Positions 60,412 through 64,000 of a stretch of DNA of 64,000 nt are shown here, piece after piece. Origin of the DNA: Streptomyces guryensis. Its GTDB lineage: Bacteria; Actinomycetota; Actinomycetes; Streptomycetales; Streptomycetaceae. The notes under the pieces are model-generated. The model was not told the origin of the DNA and made no database searches. It saw only the letters and a program-made list of their open reading frames with translations. Positions within the stretch are counted from its first letter, which is position 1. Each line of letters starts with the position of its first letter. The stretch is from assembly GCF_021261325.1 (NCBI RefSeq), contig NZ_JAJSBI010000017.1:145012-209011 (forward strand), given 5' to 3'. The position numbers were made by a program, and so were the translations under genes.

Positions 60412-61773
60412 TCAGCCTCCTCTTACGGCGAGACGCTCGATCGCCGCCATCGGTACGGGGAGCCAGTCCGGCCGGTGCCGGGCTTCGTACAGGACCTCGT
60501 ACACGGCTCGATCGGTCTCATAGGCACGCAGCAGTCCGTGCTTCTTGCGCGGGTCCCAGCCGGCCCGCTCGGCGTAGCCCGCGCAGTAGGCCTCGCGGCA
60601 GCGGCGCGCCCACTCCGGGCGCCACGGGCGGCGCTGCCGGGCGGCGTAGTCGAAGGAGCGCAGCATGCCCGCGATGTCCCGCACCGGGGACTGGGTGCTG
60701 CGCCGCTCTGCGAGCGGGCGGGACGGCTCGCCCTCGAAGTCGATGACGAACCAGTCCCGGCCGGCCCGCAGCACCTGACCCAGGTGCAGGTCGCCGTGGA
60801 TGCGCTGGGCCGGCGGCCCCGGATCGCAGGCCACGAGCGCGCCGAAGGCGGTGCGCAGCCCGGGAACATACGGGCGCAGCGCCGGTACACAGCGGGCCGC
60901 GGCGTCCAGACGCTCGGTCATGGCCGCCGCCGTCCGCGCGCTCTCGTCGTGAGCGCCGGCCGGGAAGGCGGCCGCCAGCGCGAGATGCACCTCGGCGGTG
61001 GCCCGGCCCAACTCGCGGGCCTGCACGGTGAACTCGTCGCCGGCGGCGAGCGCCTGCAGGGCCAGTGCCCAGCCGTCGGAGGCATCGGGCAGGAACGGCT
61101 GCAGCACGCCGAGGGTCGCCTCCTGCGGATGCGTCGTACGGAACCACGCCACCGGCGCCGGAACCCGTCCGCAGCCCTGCCCGGCCAGCGCACCCGGTAC
61201 CTCCAGGTCGGGGTTGATGCCGGGCTGCACACGCCGGAACACCTTCAGGATGAACTCGTCGCCGTACACCAGCGAGGAGTTGGACTGCTCGGCCTCCAGC
61301 ACCCGCGGCACCAGCCCGGCCGGCACATGCACGGACGGGTCGGCCTCGAAGCGCAGCGGGCCCGCCGCACCGGGCTGCCGCAGCCGCTCCAGGAGCAGCT
61401 GCGCCGAACGGGGATCCTGCAGCGCGTCGTAGACCGTCAGGCCGGCCAGCGGACCCTCCTCCGCCCTGCCGATCAGGGCCCGTCCGAGCCTCGGCGACAG
61501 ATGCCGGCGCACACCGAGCAGCAACTGGTAGCAGTCACCGGCCGGCGTCGCACCGCTGGGGGCGGGCACTCCGCTCTGACCGGTGTGCACCAGGAGGTGC
61601 AGACAGCCCGGGAACAGCTCCGTCATGGACAGCAGACCAAGGTCCGTGACGGGCCGGTCCTTGCCCGCGAACCAGCGCTGCCGCGGCAGCCACTCGCGCA
61701 GCAGCCCGGCGAGCGAGGCCATCGGCCCGGCGGCGACGCTGGGTCTGGGGCGGAGCGGTGCGGTCTTCGCCAT
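60412..61773 (-). CDS. mak: Maltokinase
   Basis: 453 residues of the APH-like kinase fold. The catalytic loop IHGDLHLGQVLRAGRDW and metal motif VIDFEGEPSRPLAE are the maltokinase form; FAGKDRPVTDLGLLSM near the N-terminus and QRWFAGKD agree. It phosphorylates maltose to maltose-1-phosphate, the donor for GlgE. ATG 61773 follows AAAGGA by about 9 nt. It is the middle gene between treS (22 bp upstream) and glgB. Also known as pep2. Confidence 0.94.
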   Translation of the reverse strand: MAKTAPLRPRPSVAAGPMASLAGLLREWLPRQRWFAGKDRPVTDLGLLSMTELFPGCLHLLVHTGQSGVPAPSGATPAGDCYQLLLGVRRHLSPRLGRALIGRAEEGPLAGLTVYDALQDPRSAQLLLERLRQPGAAGPLRFEADPSVHVPAGLVPRVLEAEQSNSSLVYGDEFILKVFRRVQPGINPDLEVPGALAGQGCGRVPAPVAWFRTTHPQEATLGVLQPFLPDASDGWALALQALAAGDEFTVQARELGRATAEVHLALAAAFPAGAHDESARTAAAMTERLDAAARCVPALRPYVPGLRTAFGALVACDPGPPAQRIHGDLHLGQVLRAGRDWFVIDFEGEPSRPLAERRSTQSPVRDIAGMLRSFDYAARQRRPWRPEWARRCREAYCAGYAERAGWDPRKKHGLLRAYETDRAVYEVLYEARHRPDWLPVPMAAIERLAVRGG

Positions 61774-61795
61774 GGTGTCGCGTCCTTTCCTCGCC

Positions 61796-63520
<1,725 letters not shown>

Positions 63521-63545
63521 GTCGCTCTGAATCTCCGATCGGTGG

Positions 63546-64000
63546 CTACGCGGACGAGTGCTGGACGTGGAGCACGTGTGCCGGGGCCCGCCCGGGATCC
63601 AGGCGCACATAGTTGGTTCTGCCCCAGTGATAGGTCTCACTCGTCAGTTCGTCGTACGCGGACGTGAATGCGTGCCACTCCAGACCGAGTTGCGGCATGT
63701 CCAACGAGACCGTGGCCTCCTGGGTGTGGTGCGGGTCGAGGTTGACGACGACGAGGACCGTGTCCCGGCCCGAGGCCTTGCTGTAGGCGATGACCATGTC
63801 GTTGTCGGTGTGATGGAAGCGGAGGTTCCTGAGGCGTTGCAGGGCCGGATGGCGCCGCCGGATGGTGTTGAGCCGGCTGATGAGGGGGGTGATGGTGCGG
63901 CCTTGGCGTTCGGCTGTCTCCCAGTCGCGGGGGCGTAGCTGGTACTTCTCCGAGTCGAGGTATTCCTCGCTGCCCTGGCGCAGGGGGGTGTTCTCGCACA
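63546..64000 (-). CDS. glgE: Maltosyltransferase GlgE, C-terminal end (partial)
   Basis: About 151 codons at the window edge. EEYLDSEKYQLRPRDWE, TITPLISRLNTIRRRHPALQ, LRFHHTDNDMVIAYSK, VVVNLDPHHTQEATVSLDMP and DELTSETYHWGRTNYVRLDP are the end of GlgE, including its C-terminal beta domain. The catalytic barrel lies outside. It extends alpha-1,4-glucan from maltose-1-phosphate. First gene here of the glgE-treS-mak-glgB series. Confidence 0.93.
   Translation of the reverse strand, partial: CENTPLRQGSEEYLDSEKYQLRPRDWETAERQGRTITPLISRLNTIRRRHPALQRLRNLRFHHTDNDMVIAYSKASGRDTVLVVVNLDPHHTQEATVSLDMPQLGLEWHAFTSAYDELTSETYHWGRTNYVRLDPGRAPAHVLHVQHSSA

Overview
This window is chromosomal DNA from a Streptomyces-like high-GC actinomycete. 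The support is very high GC with strong third-position bias, many GTG and TTG starts, Tat and Sec secreted enzymes, an F420-dependent luciferase-fold oxidoreductase, a large LuxR-type ATPase regulator, a SigB/SigF-type sigma factor with an anti-sigma-like ATPase, and the GlgE pathway. I see no tRNA, rRNA, CRISPR array, phage or insertion-sequence gene.

Layout. 0-4 kb: tail of a TetR regulator, a Tat-exported VAO-type cholesterol oxidase, a divergent aldo/keto reductase with an operator-like dyad between them, and two small proteins. 4-10.6 kb: an unrecognised acidic protein, an F420 LLM oxidoreductase, a serine hydrolase, a membrane-anchored pseudokinase and a PLP threonine dehydratase. 10.6-12.8 kb: a coupled TPR protein/polyprenyl diphosphate synthase operon, preceded by four TATA-centred dyads at exact 13-bp spacing. 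12.9-18.6 kb: AIM24 protein, TerD fused to two CAP domains, a secreted DD-peptidase-like hydrolase and an M4 metalloprotease. 18.6-25.4 kb: a glycan-degradation operon (leaderless ROK regulator, GH27 alpha-galactosidase, frameshifted GH95 fucosidase, SGNH esterase). 25.5-32.1 kb: a LAL regulator and an overlapping three-gene signalling operon (receiver fused to a thioredoxin-reductase-like flavoprotein, cNMP-binding histidine kinase, UBP zinc finger). 32.4-38.6 kb: universal stress protein, DUF4032 protein, MBL hydrolase, AlkB-like dioxygenase, and TetR with an FAD dehydrogenase. 38.7-41.7 kb: a decay zone with the wreck of a GMC oxidoreductase and fragments of three unrelated genes butted together. 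41.7-47.5 kb: HxlR, divergent LysG-like/LysE pair, MFS exporter, cNMP-domain protein, and a frameshifted basic-amino-acid decarboxylase. 47.5-55 kb: anti-sigma-like ATPase, SigB-type sigma factor, small stress-type proteins, FUSC membrane protein, type II NADH dehydrogenase. 55-64 kb: acyl-CoA synthetase, carboxylate-amine ligase, and glgE (partial)-treS-mak-glgB on the minus strand.

How genes work together. TreS, maltokinase, GlgE and GlgB form the known route from trehalose through maltose and maltose-1-phosphate to branched alpha-glucan. GH27, GH95 and SGNH enzymes under a ROK regulator look like one secreted saccharide-stripping unit. The receiver/flavoprotein, kinase and zinc-finger genes overlap by 4 nt at each joint and must be co-expressed. 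Several sterol or flavin oxidoreductases (cholesterol oxidase, FAD dehydrogenase, dead GMC enzyme) hint at sterol-type substrates. Start sites were chosen by ribosome-binding sites where visible; family names come from reading the proteins, not from a search.
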